From Deltaproteobacteria bacterium (GTDB taxonomy: Bacteria; Desulfobacterota; SM23-61), in NCBI GenBank assembly GCA_016234425.1, contig JACRCA010000149.1:1-5607 (forward strand): a DNA stretch of 5,607 nucleotides, read 5' to 3'. Of the stretch, positions 4,414 through 5,607 are shown piece after piece. The notes beneath the pieces were generated by a model, which ran no database searches, was not told where the DNA came from, and worked only from the letters and a program-made list of their open reading frames with translations. Position 1 is the stretch's first letter. Every line of letters starts with the position of its first letter. A program made the position numbers and the translations under genes.

Positions 4414-5607
4414 ATGGAGAAAGATATTGCGACTCAATTAGTGGAATTCGCCCTGCAGGCCAAATATGAAGACATCCCAAAAGAGGTAATCGATTACTGC
4501 AAGCACCTGACTTTGAAGACGGTTTCTGGAATGCTAGCCGGGTCAGCCAAACCTTCTGGCCGGAAGCTGACCAGAATTATAAAAGACCAGAAACTCCCCA
4601 AGCAAGCCGGCGTAATGGGGAGTGGTTTTAAGACTGCCTTATGGGAGGCAGTTTTTTTAAACGCCTATTTTGCTCATGCTAGTGAGTTAGAGGATGACCG
4701 ATTTAATGGGGGGATCACATGGGACATCGGGGTTATTCCCCTCCTGTTTCCCCTCGCTGAAAAGTTGAATCTTTCGGGTAAGGCTTTCCTGGAATCTTTG
4801 GTTGCGGGGCTGGAGGTTACTGTTAGAACAGGTATCTTTAGTGCCAAACATTTAGGACTTGGACAGGTCCCAGGCGCAATAGGGCCCGCTGTAGCAGCAG
4901 CTAAAGTTTTAGGTTTAGGTGCTCAAGAAACGGCTGCCGCAGTCGGGTTGGCGATGTCAAGCGTTCCCCTTGCAGTTGTAAATTATGGGACGGATGCTCA
5001 TTATTTTGAATCCGCCCTCATGTCTCTGCAGGGGATAATGGCTGCTGAAATGGCCAAGACGGGCTTGGCTGGCAAACCTGACCTGGCCACCTACTTAACG
5101 AACTTTTTCGGAAAGGAAAGGGTAGTCGCGGAAAAGATCGTAGAAGATTTGGGAAGAAAATGGGTACTTTGCGAGATTTGGATTAAAAAATACCCTTGCT
5201 GTTTTCTACAGCACCGCCAGATCGACTCGGTCATCGAATTGAAGAAACAGCATAATCTTTCCTATGAGGAGGTAAAGGCAATCGAAGTCCATGCCAGTTT
5301 AGCGGAAAAAATCTGTGACCGCCCGGAACCAAAAAATGAGGGAGACATTCAGTTCAGTTTTCAGCATGTCTTGTCGGCAGCGATGTTGGATGGGGACGTA
5401 AACCTTAAACACATTTCTGAGAAAGCTGTAAATGACCCCAAACTCAGGGAAGGCCGCTCGAAGGTAACTCTGATTTATCATCCTGATTTAACGATTGAAT
5501 TTAATAAAGCCCCTGCTCGCGTCGTCATCAAAATGAAGGATGGGAGAGAATTCTCTCGGGAAAGAATGTACCCCATTGGGCACCCCACTCATGAGCCCTT
5601 GACAACA
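4414..5607 (+). CDS. MmgE/PrpD family protein (3' end outside window)
   Basis: An open frame of 398 codons runs to the window edge without a stop. Relatives are about 450 residues, so only the C-terminal tail is missing. The family includes 2-methylcitrate dehydratase (PrpD), cis-aconitate decarboxylase and iminodisuccinate epimerase, soluble enzymes acting on di- and tricarboxylic acids. Marks seen are NAYFAHASELEDD (83-95), corresponding to the family's HALDFDDT region, NYGTDAHYFESA (190-201) followed by a helix ending in AKTGLAG, and KKYPCCFLQHRQID (257-270), the family's Tyr-Pro-Cys and His-x-x-Asp region with His267. Where typical members read FDDTH and later HPG, this one has EDDRF and TWDIG, so a classical methylcitrate dehydratase role is doubtful. 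It follows the mutase genes after 180 bases and may belong to the same pathway, perhaps with its own promoter. Family is confident, reaction unknown. Confidence 0.88.
   Translation, partial: MEKDIATQLVEFALQAKYEDIPKEVIDYCKHLTLKTVSGMLAGSAKPSGRKLTRIIKDQKLPKQAGVMGSGFKTALWEAVFLNAYFAHASELEDDRFNGGITWDIGVIPLLFPLAEKLNLSGKAFLESLVAGLEVTVRTGIFSAKHLGLGQVPGAIGPAVAAAKVLGLGAQETAAAVGLAMSSVPLAVVNYGTDAHYFESALMSLQGIMAAEMAKTGLAGKPDLATYLTNFFGKERVVAEKIVEDLGRKWVLCEIWIKKYPCCFLQHRQIDSVIELKKQHNLSYEEVKAIEVHASLAEKICDRPEPKNEGDIQFSFQHVLSAAMLDGDVNLKHISEKAVNDPKLREGRSKVTLIYHPDLTIEFNKAPARVVIKMKDGREFSRERMYPIGHPTHEPLTT

Noticed and set aside
5299..5481. 60-codon minus-strand open frame
   Set aside because: It is antisense to the well-supported MmgE/PrpD frame and has no motif or ribosome site.
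1..5607. Alternative genetic code with TGA as a sense codon (glycine, as in Gracilibacteria)
   Set aside because: All four gene ends use TGA exactly at the family C termini, glycines are otherwise GGN throughout, and only one internal TGA occurs in more than 1,700 codons.

Overview
The window holds five protein-coding loci, all on the + strand, and looks like part of a coenzyme-B12 and CoA-thioester metabolic cluster. Base composition is balanced, Shine-Dalgarno sites are strong (AGGAGGT-type), and two adenosylcobalamin-mutase large subunits are combined with a class III CoA-transferase and an MmgE/PrpD protein. This mix suggests an anaerobic or syntrophic bacterium, for example one of the Desulfobacterota or Syntrophales type. 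That taxonomic guess is inference only; no marker gene is present.

Layout. 1-696: C-terminal 231 residues of a methylmalonyl-CoA-mutase-like large subunit, cut by the left edge. 697-810: spacer with a short tandem octamer repeat and inverted copies of the same motif. 811-2031: a CaiB/BaiF (class III) CoA-transferase whose frame is broken by a single in-frame TGA at 1483-1485, with family-like sequence continuing in the same frame on both sides. 2032-2137: leader without a supported gene. 2138-3808: a second, complete mutase large subunit (556 aa). 3826-4233: the separate B12-binding small subunit (135 aa). 4234-4413: spacer with two small inverted repeats. 4414-5607: an MmgE/PrpD family protein, open at the right edge (398 codons seen).

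How the genes may work together. The CoA-transferase would activate a carboxylic acid by moving CoA from a donor. The mutase (large subunit plus B12 subunit, 17 nt apart) would rearrange the carbon skeleton of the CoA ester. The MmgE/PrpD protein would act on a related di- or tricarboxylic acid. The complete large subunit keeps the Tyr and Arg that hold the free carboxylate in methylmalonyl-CoA mutase, but departs from the family at other active-site positions. The partial one departs elsewhere. They are therefore probably not a housekeeping methylmalonyl-CoA mutase, and the true substrate is unknown.

The most interesting points are the in-frame TGA in the CoA-transferase, the two unlike mutase large subunits near one B12 subunit, and the unusual active-site motifs in both mutases and in the MmgE/PrpD protein.
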